Below are positions 17,296 to 26,075 of a stretch of 64,000 nucleotides of DNA, one piece after another. The notes beneath the pieces are model-generated. The model was not told the origin of the DNA, searched no databases, and worked only from the letters and a program-made list of their open reading frames with translations. The stretch is from Albimonas marina (lineage in GTDB: Bacteria; Pseudomonadota; Alphaproteobacteria; Rhodobacterales; Rhodobacteraceae): positions 1 to 64,000 of the forward strand of contig NZ_JARHUC010000013.1 in the NCBI RefSeq assembly GCF_029223255.1, in the 5' to 3' direction. The translations under genes were made by a program, and so were the position numbers. How positions within the stretch are numbered: the stretch's first letter is position 1; the number at the start of each line of letters is the position of its first letter.

Positions 17296-17343
17296 CATGT
17301 GGTGCGATCGAACGCTTGTTAACGACTCGACCCCGATCTCTGA
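17269..17343 (-). ncRNA. tracrRNA of the type II-C CRISPR-Cas9 system
   Basis: The minus strand of the intergenic space upstream of cas9 contains an anti-repeat at 17318-17343. Its first 15 bases (17329-17343) are exactly complementary to the centre of the CRISPR repeat. The rest pairs with the repeat start GUUG-CGGCU, with one bulged base, G-U pairs and one mismatch, the usual imperfect duplex recognised by RNase III and Cas9. Next come a short hairpin (GCG-UUCGAU-CGC), an unpaired linker and a perfect terminator hairpin with a T run. With the predicted promoter the transcript would be about 75 bases and start essentially at the anti-repeat. It is transcribed divergently from cas9 and in the same direction as the crRNAs. 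Confidence 0.9.
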
Positions 17344-17349
17344 GTGTCC

Positions 17350-17378
17350 ATGATGGGAAGGCCGCGACCTTTGGTCAA
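17350..17378 (-). promoter_or_regulatory. Predicted tracrRNA promoter
   Basis: Minus-strand -35 TTGACC (17373-17378) and -10 CATCAT (17350-17355) are separated by exactly 17 bases. The predicted start is near 17343, which coincides with the first base of the anti-repeat. Confidence 0.7.
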
Positions 17379-17428
17379 GGCTTGGCCGGCCGGCCGAGTG
17401 GCTTTCGGCGGCCAAGTTGCGTTTCGTG

Positions 17429-17475
17429 TTGACGCAAACTTCAGAGCGGATCGAAATTGTCTCCGATTGGGGAGG
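17429..17475 (+). promoter_or_regulatory. Predicted cas9 promoter and ribosome-binding site
   Basis: A TTGACG -35-like hexamer lies at 17429-17434, with a weak -10-like CGAAAT 17 bases later, and a strong GGGGAGG at 17469-17475, five bases before the cas9 ATG. The ribosome-binding site decides the start at 17481 over an upstream in-frame TTG. The -10 is poor, so the promoter is tentative. Confidence 0.45.
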
Positions 17476-17480
17476 TTTCG

Positions 17481-20400
17481 ATGAGCAAGCGGCTGGGATT
17501 GGACATCGGCACGAATTCTATCGGCTGGTGGCTCTATGAGACGAGGGATGGATCGCCAATCGGGTCCCTTGACGGGGGGGTCAGGATTTTCTCGGACGGC
17601 AGGGATCCGAAGTCGAAGGAGAGCCTGGCGAAAGACCGTCGCGCCGCGCGGGCTGCGCGACGGCGGCGAGACCGCTATCTGCGTCGGCGCGCCAGCCTGA
17701 TGCGCAAGCTTGCTCGGGCGGGACTGATGCCGCTGGATCGAGAGATGGCGAAGACGCTGGAAGCCTTGGATCCGTTCGAACTGCGTGCGCGGGGTCTGAC
17801 CGAGCCGCTCAGCCTGCACGAATTCGGACGCGCGCTGTTCCACCTCAATCAGCGCCGGGGCTTCAAGTCCAACCGGAAGACCGACCGGGGCGACAACGAG
17901 AGCGGCAAGATCAAGGACGCGGCCGCGCGGCTGGATCAGGCGATGATGGCGGAGGGCGCGAAGACCCTTGGCGCGTTCCTGCATCAACGGCGGGCCGCCT
18001 CGCCAGACCGGCCTCCGGCGGTTCGGACCCGTCTGCAGACCCTGGGGCTGACCCCGCGCGGCGCCGCGGAGACGGGATACGACTTCTACCCGGAGCGCCG
18101 GCATCTGGAGGATGAGTTCGATCGGCTGTGGGAGGCTCAGGCGGTCCATCACCAGGAGCTGACCGAGGCGCTGCGCGGCTCGCTGTTCGAGACGATCTTT
18201 CATCAGCGCCCCCTCAAAGCGCCTGTCGTCGGACGTTGCCTCTACTTCGAGGATCGACGCCTGGCGAAGGCGCATCCACTCTATCAACGCAGGGTTCTGC
18301 TGGAGACGGTCAACGCCTTGCGGGTGGTCTTCGGGGCGGAGGAAAGGCCCCTGACGATGGAGGAGCGCGACAGGGCGCTGCTGGCTCTGGACGGGCAGAC
18401 GGCGAAGTCGCCGAGCTCGTCCAAGATCAGCTTCGCACGCCTGCGCAAAGCGGTGGGCCTGACCACGGGCGAGAGCTTCTCGCATGAGCGACAGGCGCGT
18501 CCGGACCTGCCCTGCGACGCCGTTCGCGCGATCATGGCGCACAAAACCCGCTTCGGACCTAGCTGGACTGCGCTGTCCGCGGAGCGCCAGTGGCGGGTGA
18601 TCGCGCGGATCCGCCGCGTTGAGACCGACGCGCAGGCCGAGCGGCTGGTCGCGCGGCTGATGCGCGAGCATGGCCTCGTCCTCGAGAACGCCCAGGCGGT
18701 GCTGAATGCGCCCTTGCCGGAAGGGCATGGGCGGATCGGCCTGAAGGCGACGCGGGCGCTTCTGCCGATCCTACAGCGCGAGGTGATCGTCTACAGCCGC
18801 GCCTGCGAGGAGGCGTTCTCGCACCACTCGGATTTCCGTACCGGCGAGGTGCTGGAGCGCCTGCCCTACTATGGGCAGGTCCTGGATCGTCATGTCCTGC
18901 CTGGCAGCAACCGGCCCCAGGACGACGACGTCACGCGCTACGGGCGGATTACCAATCCGACGGTGCATATCGGGCTGGGACAGCTTCGCCACGTCGTGAA
19001 CGCTGTGATTGACCGGCATGGGCTGCCGGACAGGATCGTGGTGGAGTTGGGACGCGACCTGAAACTCTCGCAGGATCAGAAGCGGGAGCTGGAGGTCGTG
19101 AACCGGCGCAATCGCGAGGATGCGTTGCGTCGGGGCGACAAGCTGCGGGAACTCGGCCAAAAGGACACCGGCGCGAACCGGCTGATCCTCCGGTTGTGGG
19201 AGAAGCAGGGCGAAGATCCACTGCCTCGCTTCTGTCCCTACTCTGGGAAGATCATCACGGCGGGAATGCTTTTCGATGGATCCGTCGAGGTGGATCATAT
19301 CCTTCCATTCTCGCGCACTCTGGATGATAGCATTGCTAACAAGGTTCTGTGCACGCGCGAAGCGAACAGGGACAAACGAAACCGGTCACCCTGGGAGGCG
19401 TTCGGACAGGACGCGGAGCGCTGGGCTACGATCGCACCACTGATCGAGCGCCTGCCTACGGCGAAGCGCTGGCGGTTCGCCAAGGACGCCATGGCGCGTT
19501 TCGAGGGGGAGCGTGACTTCCTGGCTCGTCAGCTGGTCGACATGCAGTACCTGAGCCGGATCTCTCGCGAATATCTCTCCCGTCTCTATCCGGAAAAGGG
19601 GACCGCGCCAGTCTATGTCGTTCCGGGGCGCATGACCGAGATGCTGCGTCGCCAGTGGGGGCTGAACTTCGATCTCTCGATCAGCGAGGATCATCCCTCT
19701 TCCGAGAAGAAGCGGACGGATCATCGGCATCATGCGATCGACGCCGCCGTGGTCGGAGCCATCGACCAGGGCTTGATGGCGCGGATTCAGAAGGCTTCGG
19801 GTCGGCGCAGGGAGAATGGGACGCTGGATGTGGTGGCGGATCTGGAGCCGCCCTATGCTGGGTTCCGTGAGGACGTGCGCGCCATTCTGGACGCCATCGT
19901 CGTCAGCCACAGGCCCGACCATGGGCGCATCGCTTTCGAGGGGCGCGCGCAAGGCCGGGACAGCACCGCCGGAGCGCTGCACAAGGATACGGCCTATGGT
20001 CTGACGGAGGAGGTGAGCTCGACCGGCGCGCCGATCGTTGTGACGCGCAAGCCGCTCGATGCGCTGAAGCTGTCGGACATCCCCAACATCCGCGACCCGC
20101 AGTTGTCAGCCCTGCTGGAATGCGCGACGCGTGGCTTGAAGGAGGCGGAGACCAAGGCCGCGCTATCCGACTTCGCCAAGCGCCCCGGACCCTATCAGGG
20201 CATCCGGCGGGTTCGTCTGCTGACGGCCATGTCCGCAATCGGGATCAAGGACCGCGAAGGTAGGCCCTACAAGGGCGTGAGCGGCAACAGCAATCACGTC
20301 TATGAGGTCTGGAGGCTGCCTGATGGATCCTGGGAGCGGGTCGTCGTCTCGACCTTCGACGCGCACCGGCCTGACTTTGATAGCCGTCCGCATCCAGCAG

Positions 20401-20672
20401 CGAAACGGCTGATGCGAATCCACAAGAACGACCTTCTCGCCCTGCACCACCCCAAGACCGGGACGCCCATGATCGCGCTGGTGCAGCAGTTCGGGGAGCC
20501 GCGCCTGGTTCTGGCCCCGCATAACGAGGCTAATGTCGACGCGAGAGCGCGGGACAAGTCCGATCCATTCGACATGATCCGCATGTCTCTGTCCACTTTT
20601 CGAAGATGTCAGGGCCGACTGATTCATGTCGATATGCTTGGTCGCATCCACGACCCTGGACCTTTCGAATGA
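17481..20672 (+). CDS. cas9: CRISPR-associated endonuclease Cas9, subtype II-C
   Basis: A 1063-residue RNA-guided DNA endonuclease, in the compact size range of subtype II-C. RuvC-I is LGLDIGTNSIGWWL with Asp8. The Arg-rich bridge helix spans about 51-80. An alpha-helical recognition lobe follows. RuvC-II is DRIVVELGRDLK with Glu522. The HNH motif is VEVDHILPFSRTLDD with His606, followed by LCTREANRDKRN. RuvC-III is TDHRHHAIDAAVV with His751 and Asp754. All predicted catalytic residues are present, so the enzyme should be active. The C-terminal PAM-interacting region has no obvious truncation. cas1 and cas2 follow, and cas4 and csn2 are absent. The divergent tracrRNA and downstream array complete the locus. 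The PAM cannot be predicted from sequence alone. Confidence 0.97.
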   Translation: MSKRLGLDIGTNSIGWWLYETRDGSPIGSLDGGVRIFSDGRDPKSKESLAKDRRAARAARRRRDRYLRRRASLMRKLARAGLMPLDREMAKTLEALDPFELRARGLTEPLSLHEFGRALFHLNQRRGFKSNRKTDRGDNESGKIKDAAARLDQAMMAEGAKTLGAFLHQRRAASPDRPPAVRTRLQTLGLTPRGAAETGYDFYPERRHLEDEFDRLWEAQAVHHQELTEALRGSLFETIFHQRPLKAPVVGRCLYFEDRRLAKAHPLYQRRVLLETVNALRVVFGAEERPLTMEERDRALLALDGQTAKSPSSSKISFARLRKAVGLTTGESFSHERQARPDLPCDAVRAIMAHKTRFGPSWTALSAERQWRVIARIRRVETDAQAERLVARLMREHGLVLENAQAVLNAPLPEGHGRIGLKATRALLPILQREVIVYSRACEEAFSHHSDFRTGEVLERLPYYGQVLDRHVLPGSNRPQDDDVTRYGRITNPTVHIGLGQLRHVVNAVIDRHGLPDRIVVELGRDLKLSQDQKRELEVVNRRNREDALRRGDKLRELGQKDTGANRLILRLWEKQGEDPLPRFCPYSGKIITAGMLFDGSVEVDHILPFSRTLDDSIANKVLCTREANRDKRNRSPWEAFGQDAERWATIAPLIERLPTAKRWRFAKDAMARFEGERDFLARQLVDMQYLSRISREYLSRLYPEKGTAPVYVVPGRMTEMLRRQWGLNFDLSISEDHPSSEKKRTDHRHHAIDAAVVGAIDQGLMARIQKASGRRRENGTLDVVADLEPPYAGFREDVRAILDAIVVSHRPDHGRIAFEGRAQGRDSTAGALHKDTAYGLTEEVSSTGAPIVVTRKPLDALKLSDIPNIRDPQLSALLECATRGLKEAETKAALSDFAKRPGPYQGIRRVRLLTAMSAIGIKDREGRPYKGVSGNSNHVYEVWRLPDGSWERVVVSTFDAHRPDFDSRPHPAAKRLMRIHKNDLLALHHPKTGTPMIALVQQFGEPRLVLAPHNEANVDARARDKSDPFDMIRMSLSTFRRCQGRLIHVDMLGRIHDPGPFE

Positions 20673-20708
20673 ATATCTTGAACGAATCTGTCGATCTGCA
20701 ACGCTGGC

Positions 20709-21647
20709 GTGGAATTGCGGAGCATCGATTTGGATCAGGTTCTGGATATCGCGACGGATGGCCGGCATCTGTCCCGCGCCCGTGGCTTTCTTGTCGTCAG
20801 CGAGGGGCATGAAGAGGTCGGCCGAGTTCCTCTGGATCAGATCGCAGCCGTCATCGTGCACGCGCATGGGGTGACCTGGTCCAACAGTCTTCTGGTCGCA
20901 CTGGCTGAACGAGGCGCGCCGGTGGTGGTCTGCGCCGCCTCGCACGCGCCACAGGCGATCCTCTGGCCGCTGGAAGGACATGTCACACAGGGCGCCAGGA
21001 TGAGGGCGCAGTGGGAGGCGAAGCGCCCGCTGCAGAAGCGCCTGTGGCAAGCAATCGTGGTTCGCAAGATCCTGATGCAGGCGGCGGCGCTCGACGCCTT
21101 CGGGGCGCCTACGGCGCCGTTGCTGCATCTGGCCCGTGCGGTCCGCAGCGGAGACGAAGGCAATCTCGAAGCCCAAGCCGCACGCCGATACTGGCCCTTG
21201 ATGATGGGTGAGGAGTTCCGAAGGGAGGTCGGCGGAGGCGGGATGAACGGGCTGCTGAATTACGGCTACACCGTCCTGCGCGCGGCGGTCGCCCGTGCGG
21301 TCGTGGCCGCCGGGCTGAACCCGACCATGGGGCTGTTCCACAGGAACCGCGGCAACGCCTTCGCGCTGGCCGACGACATGGTCGAGCCGTTCCGCCCGCT
21401 GGTCGATTGCGCCGTCAGAGGCATGTCGGCGCGGGGCGTCAGCGAGGTGACGCCGGAGGCCAAGCGAGTTCTTGGCCGTCTGATCGCGCTGGACCTGGAT
21501 GTCGAGGGCGAGCGCAGCCCTCTGACGGCCGTCTTGTCGCGCCAGACGTTCTCGCTGGCGCGGAGCTTCGAGACTGGGCGCGACATGCTGCTGTTTCCCG
21601 AAGCGCCAAGCGCGTTGGAGCTTCGGTCTCTTGGAGCCGAGCTATGA
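20709..21647 (+). CDS. cas1: CRISPR-associated integrase Cas1 (type II)
   Basis: A 312-residue metal-dependent integrase that inserts new spacers as a complex with Cas2. The N-terminal beta-domain (FLVVSEGHEEVGRVPLDQIA) and the all-helical catalytic domain are present. The latter includes EAQAARRYWPLM, GGGMNGLLNYGYTVLRAAVAR, GLFHRNRGNAFALADDMVEPF with the catalytic His and Asp region, and LIALDLD. The only plausible start is GTG at 20709, 36 bases after the cas9 stop, because a stop codon at 20679 closes the frame upstream. The length is normal for type II Cas1. It overlaps cas2 by four bases. Confidence 0.95.
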   Translation: MELRSIDLDQVLDIATDGRHLSRARGFLVVSEGHEEVGRVPLDQIAAVIVHAHGVTWSNSLLVALAERGAPVVVCAASHAPQAILWPLEGHVTQGARMRAQWEAKRPLQKRLWQAIVVRKILMQAAALDAFGAPTAPLLHLARAVRSGDEGNLEAQAARRYWPLMMGEEFRREVGGGGMNGLLNYGYTVLRAAVARAVVAAGLNPTMGLFHRNRGNAFALADDMVEPFRPLVDCAVRGMSARGVSEVTPEAKRVLGRLIALDLDVEGERSPLTAVLSRQTFSLARSFETGRDMLLFPEAPSALELRSLGAEL

Positions 21648-21982
21648 GTGCCACTCATCTCAGCGGGTACAGACTGATGTGGATCTTGGTGATGTTCGAT
21701 CTGCCGACCGATACGAAGCGTCAGCGCGCTGCGGCCACGAAGTTCAGAAACTTCCTGCTGGACGAAGGGTTCGAGCGCAGCCAGTTCTCGGTCTATGCTC
21801 GGTTCGTCAACGGACGTCCCGCTTTCGACGCGCGCGTCCGGAGAATTGAGCGTGCCTTGCCCCCGTCTGGCGATGTCCAGATCCTGCAATTCACGGACAA
21901 GCAATACGCGAACACGATTCGCTTCTACGATCAGGGTCGCCGCGGCGCCCCGCAAAATCCCGAGCAGATGGTGCTGTTTTGA
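21644..21982 (+). CDS. cas2: CRISPR-associated protein Cas2
   Basis: A 112-residue ferredoxin-fold protein that bridges Cas1 dimers during spacer acquisition. The first strand (WILVMFDLPTDTKRQR) carries the conserved Asp, and RSQFSVYARFVNG and VQILQFTDKQYANTIRFY follow. The ATG at 21644 overlaps the cas1 stop and removes about 80 upstream residues of open but non-homologous frame. It ends 73 bases before the first CRISPR repeat. This is the third and last cas gene, which defines subtype II-C. Confidence 0.95.
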   Translation: MSATHLSGYRLMWILVMFDLPTDTKRQRAAATKFRNFLLDEGFERSQFSVYARFVNGRPAFDARVRRIERALPPSGDVQILQFTDKQYANTIRFYDQGRRGAPQNPEQMVLF

Positions 21983-22055
21983 GCCTCGCCAAACACTTTC
22001 GAGCGAACGCGCGCTCCAATTTCCCGTTGTTTCTCAGCGGGTTGTGTGGGTTCGA
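21983..22055. other. Cas2-array junction, possible leader
   Basis: Seventy-three bases, relatively AT-rich in the middle (CCAATTTCCCGTTGTTTCTC), lie between cas2 and the first repeat. The repeats nearest this side are identical and the divergent repeat lies at the other end, so this is the likelier leader and acquisition end, although crRNA transcription appears to run toward it rather than away from it. Confidence 0.45.
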
Positions 22056-23803
22056 AGTGTAGCTGGTCAGAGATCGGGGTCCAGCCGCAACCTCTCTCGG
22101 GAACGGGCCTGTCCAAGCTGAAGTGTAGCTGGTCAGAGATCGGGGTCCAGCCGCAACCAGCCTCAGGGCCGGGACGAGTATGGCGATAGTGTAGCTGGTC
22201 AGAGATCGGGGTCCAGCCGCAACCCGGGGGGAGTCGCGGTGCTGGCGGGATCGAGTGTAGCTGGTCAGAGATCGGGGTCCAGCCGCAACGCGGCTACAGC
22301 GGACGCCTACAGCGCCGAAGTGTAGCTGGTCAGAGATCGGGGTCCAGCCGCAACCAGACTGCGACGGCTTCGGAAATCCGGCTTAGTGTAGCTGGTCAGA
22401 GATCGGGGTCCAGCCGCAACGGGGTCAGGTGGAGGAAGTTCTTGTTCGGAAGTGTAGCTGGTCAGAGATCGGGGTCCAGCCGCAACCAGAAGCGTGATGC
22501 GAGGCAGCGTGCGGCGAGTGTAGCTGGTCAGAGATCGGGGTCCAGCCGCAACCGAGGAGTTGACGAGGAGGTTCATGAGCTGAGTGTAGCTGGTCAGAGA
22601 TCGGGGTCCAGCCGCAACGAGACGCGCTGCCGTCACAAGGGGATCGAAGTGTAGCTGGTCAGAGATCGGGGTCCAGCCGCAACACGCTGCCCGGCGCGGT
22701 GTTCGAGCGCCGGAGTGTAGCTGGTCAGAGATCGGGGTCCAGCCGCAACCACGCACCACGCCATCATCGGCGACCCGTCAGTGTAGCTGGTCAGAGATCG
22801 GGGTCCAGCCGCAACCAAAACGACGGACAGGAGTTCTGCCTCCACAGTGTAGCTGGTCAGAGATCGGGGTCCAGCCGCAACCCGTTGTGGTAGATCAGGC
22901 CGTCCTGACCAAGTGTAGCTGGTCAGAGATCGGGGTCCAGCCGCAACGCGCTCTCCGCCCCGTGCAGCTCGTGCACAAGTGTAGCTGGTCAGAGATCGGG
23001 GTCCAGCCGCAACCTTGCGGAGGGAGGCGAGGAGGACGTCGTAGTGTAGCTGGTCAGAGATCGGGGTCCAGCCGCAACACCATGGACGCCGCGGAGCGCA
23101 CCACCGACAGTGTAGCTGGTCAGAGATCGGGGTCCAGCCGCAACGGCGATACGGGCGGTGCGTCACTCTTCCGAAGTGTAGCTGGTCAGAGATCGGGGTC
23201 CAGCCGCAACAAGTCTCGTCCTCGGTTGCTGGTGAGGACAGTGTAGCTGGTCAGAGATCGGGGTCCAGCCGCAACACGAAGGCGAATGGATCAAGTGACA
23301 TCAGTAGTGTAGCTGGTCAGAGATCGGGGTCCAGCCGCAACTCGACCTGGGGGTGGTATCACATCCAGGGCAGTGTAGCTGGTCAGAGATCGGGGTCCAG
23401 CCGCAACAGGATGGTGGCGCGGTAGTCGTTGGCAGACAGTGTAGCTGGTCAGAGATCGGGGTCCAGCCGCAACCCGACCCGGTTCCGGTTCGTCCCGGTC
23501 CGCAGTGTAGCTGGTCAGAGATCGGGGTCCAGCCGCAACCGGCCATGGGGTGTCGAGGTCTCGGCCGTCAGTGTAGCTGGTCAGAGATCGGGGTCCAGCC
23601 GCAACCGGGGGTGACGTGGGCGGGCTGGTGGAGCGAGTGTAGCTGGTCAGAGATCGGGGTCCAGCCGCAACTGCAGGGCTTCGTCGAAACTGCCCTCCAA
23701 GAGTGTAGCTGGTCAGAGATCGGGGTCCAGCCGCAACCTCTTTCCTGAGAGCGGAGGCTTCGGCCTCAGTGTAGCTGTTCAGAGATCGGGGTCCAGCCGC
23801 AAC
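22056..23803 (-). CRISPR. Type II-C CRISPR array, 27 repeats and 26 spacers
   Basis: Twenty-seven copies of a 36-base repeat alternate with 26 different spacers, 22 of 30 bases and four of 29. In crRNA orientation (minus strand) the repeat begins GTTGCGGCTGGACCCCGATC and ends GACCAGCTACACT. The minus orientation is fixed by the tracrRNA anti-repeat and by the spacer-then-repeat order of type II crRNAs. All repeats appear identical except the last (23768-23803), which has one substitution in AGCTG[G/T]TCAG. The repeat terminus TACACT resembles a -10 box, and TGGACC lies 16 bases before it. No spacer is duplicated, and no match to the rest of this window was noticed by eye. Confidence 0.98.
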
Positions 23804-24053
23804 CGCCGATAAAGCGTTTCATCGGCGGGGGAGAAGCCGGCCGCTCGGGCGCCGCAAAAACCAGCCACTCGAGTCGGCGGCGAAACGGCCCTCGTCCGAT
23901 GCATTTTTATCCCGCTCGGTACCTGGTCGACGCCCTGTCCGCCTTGTCAGGGCGAGCATGCCGCCTGTCGTTCTGGTCTGCCGCAGTCTCGATGGGCACA
24001 AAGACCAAGTCGATTCTAACGGCACTCTCATGTAGGAATGTCGTTAAGACGGT
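23804..24053. other. Flank between array and peptidase gene
   Basis: No gene is seen. A 7-bp-stem hairpin (CGCCGAT ... ATCGGCG, 10-base loop) directly abuts the last, degenerate repeat. On the minus strand this flank would be upstream of the array and downstream of the peptidase gene, so the hairpin may end the peptidase transcript, but it has no T run. Confidence 0.4.
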
Positions 24054-25766
24054 CTAGACTGGAAAACACTCGATCAGCGCGGTGAATGAGCTGGCGGCCT
24101 CGGCCAGGTCAGATGGCGACCGCGGGTGCATGGACATCTCGATTTCGAAGTCCGCCATGTTTCGGGACAGGAACGCCTTGGCGAGCTCGCCGCGGATCGC
24201 GAAGTTCACGTTCTGCGGGAGATCGCCTGAAATCTGCGCCACCGCCAAAGCGTCCAGCTTGGCCACAACCACGCCGACAACCGCGCCCTGAGCGTCCAGC
24301 AGAGGCCCCCCGGAGTTCCCGGGTTGGACCTCGGCGCTGATCTGGATGACGTTCCGGTCTCCAAGCACCCCGGACAAACTACTGACCACCCCGCGGGTCA
24401 CGTTCAGGCCACCGAGCAGCCCATGCAACGGATAGCCAAGCGCGGTCACGTCGGCGTTCAGCCTGGCGGGGCGGGGCGCGAACTTGGCGATTTGAGAGGG
24501 GCTGGAGCCGTTGCTGGTCTGCAGCAGAGCCAGATCGAGGTCCTCGTCCCAGGCGACGACCGTGGCGGGGACGTCCGCAACGGTGATCGAGCTGCAGGAC
24601 TCGATGACGTGCCTGTTGGTCAGAACGTGCCCCTGACGGGTGACGAAGAACCCCGTGCCGCTGGACGCGGCGGAGGGGGGCTCATCCTGGACTGGCGGCT
24701 GCGGGGTTCGGCGGGGAGAGGCCGAAGCAGAGGCGACGGTGGGCGCGTTCGGGTCTAGAACCACGCCGGCGATCGTTCCGAAATCGTTGAACATGGCGGT
24801 CGCGATAGGTCCGTAGGTCTGGGCCGCATCGTTGTCCCACTGGAGGATGAACCCCTTGGCGGCGCCGTATTCGAGCCGGACATAGGCATAGAGCGATTGC
24901 GTGAACCCGCTTTTCGAGACCACGAACCAGTCGTCCCGCAGGGGCTTGTAGACCTCCGCCTGTCCGGGGATCTCCGCGGCGATCTCCAACGTGGTGTCGT
25001 AGAGCGACGCCAGCGATGCGGAGCCGCCCTGCATGCTGAGGAGCATCATGAACGCGTGCCCGTCGAAGGAGCTGAAGGGCACCAGGACCCCATCCTGGGC
25101 TTCGCGCCGGAGCAGGTTCTCGGCCATGCCTACGCGGATGCCGGTCTGGTAGTCATCGACCACGCGATAACCCGCTCGCTGCTGAGCAGCGACCCGGCGG
25201 GCTTCCAACTCGGCGATCTGGGGCTCGGTAAGGTATCCGGACGGGGCATCGCCGAGCTTGCTCTGGAACGCCATGATCGCTTCCCGTGTCAGGCGGCCGA
25301 AATCGCCATCGATCCGCCCCCGGTAGTCGCCCGACCAGATCAGCGCGTTCTGGACGCCCATGCGGGTACGCTCGGACCACATGGACTCACGCTTGACGGC
25401 ATCGACCAGAGCCATGTCAGTCAGTGCGGAGCCACTGCTCCAGACCTCTCGGAGGTAGGTGTGTCCGTCGGTGACGAAGCTGTCCCCGGGCACCATCCCA
25501 CTGGACTTGAACCGCGCGAGGGCATCTTCGGGATTGGTTATCCCTGGCGGCCCGAGCACGATGGCGAACCACCCCGAGGTGGTCGCGTAGACTCGAACAT
25601 CCCGGTGGGTCGACGCGAACGCCGCGGCCCGGGCGGTGGCCGAGCGGATGTTGGGTTCGCTGGCGATCTGCACCCATCCGGCGGCCTGAGACCGTGAGGC
25701 GAACCCCAAAGGGATCACCGCGACTGCAAGCAGCAATAGGCAGGCCCGCATTGCGATCCCAAGCAT
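24054..25766 (-). CDS. Exported trypsin-like serine peptidase with peptidoglycan-binding domain
   Basis: A 570-residue exported protein. A signal peptide (cleavage near SQAAG) is followed by a SPOR-like or related N-terminal domain (WVQIASEPNIRSATARAAAF). Residues about 130-190 form a PG_binding_1 domain (NALIWSGDYRGRIDGDFGRL, REAIMAFQSKLG). After a middle domain and a Pro-rich linker comes a chymotrypsin-fold peptidase with His in VLTNRHVIESC, Asp in DEDLDLALL and Ser in VQPGNSGGPLLD. The triad is complete. AGGGAGC precedes the ATG at 25766. It faces the CRISPR array tail to tail and is divergent from the excisionase-primase genes, so it is an independent cargo gene. The substrate is unknown, and it may act at the cell wall. 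Confidence 0.8.
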   Translation of the reverse strand: MLGIAMRACLLLLAVAVIPLGFASRSQAAGWVQIASEPNIRSATARAAAFASTHRDVRVYATTSGWFAIVLGPPGITNPEDALARFKSSGMVPGDSFVTDGHTYLREVWSSGSALTDMALVDAVKRESMWSERTRMGVQNALIWSGDYRGRIDGDFGRLTREAIMAFQSKLGDAPSGYLTEPQIAELEARRVAAQQRAGYRVVDDYQTGIRVGMAENLLRREAQDGVLVPFSSFDGHAFMMLLSMQGGSASLASLYDTTLEIAAEIPGQAEVYKPLRDDWFVVSKSGFTQSLYAYVRLEYGAAKGFILQWDNDAAQTYGPIATAMFNDFGTIAGVVLDPNAPTVASASASPRRTPQPPVQDEPPSAASSGTGFFVTRQGHVLTNRHVIESCSSITVADVPATVVAWDEDLDLALLQTSNGSSPSQIAKFAPRPARLNADVTALGYPLHGLLGGLNVTRGVVSSLSGVLGDRNVIQISAEVQPGNSGGPLLDAQGAVVGVVVAKLDALAVAQISGDLPQNVNFAIRGELAKAFLSRNMADFEIEMSMHPRSPSDLAEAASSFTALIECFPV

Positions 25767-26003
25767 GATCAGCTCCCTGTGCGATTCCTCATCATGCTGA
25801 TGAACCGTGGCGGCGCGATCAAGAAAATTGAATTCATGCGGTTCGAGGCCATCGTGGGGCTCAGCCGGCTGCCTGATGCCGCCGGTGCAGCGAGTGCGGC
25901 GGACTGACGGGTGATGTGACCGCTGCTCGGCTGTGGATCCGAGGTCCATGCCGCGGGGCCATTCCGGCTAAGACGCGACCGTGCCTGGCCAGAAACCTCC
26001 GTG

Positions 26004-26028
26004 GTTTTCGCCCACTGTTTTCGCCCAC
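26004..26028 (+). repeat. Direct repeat GTTTTCGCCCAC upstream of the excisionase gene
   Basis: Two identical 12-base copies lie at 26004-26015 and 26017-26028, separated by a single T, 48 bases upstream of the helix-turn-helix gene. Adjacent direct repeats at this place suggest a binding site for the excisionase-like protein or another island regulator. This is inferred from position. Confidence 0.5.
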
Positions 26029-26075
26029 CTGTCGTCCGCCACCATCGACGCACCGTCACGATGGAGAGCGGACCA

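Noticed and set aside
21983-22055. A cas4 or csn2 gene that would make the system II-A or II-B
   Set aside because: Only 73 bases lie between cas2 and the array, and the flanking genes are unrelated, so the subtype is II-C.
22307-23748. Long open frames inside the CRISPR array encoding repeated CGWTPISDQLH-like or VAGQRSGSSRN-like peptides
   Set aside because: They are translations of the 36-base repeats and lack start signals. The periodicity is fully explained by the array.
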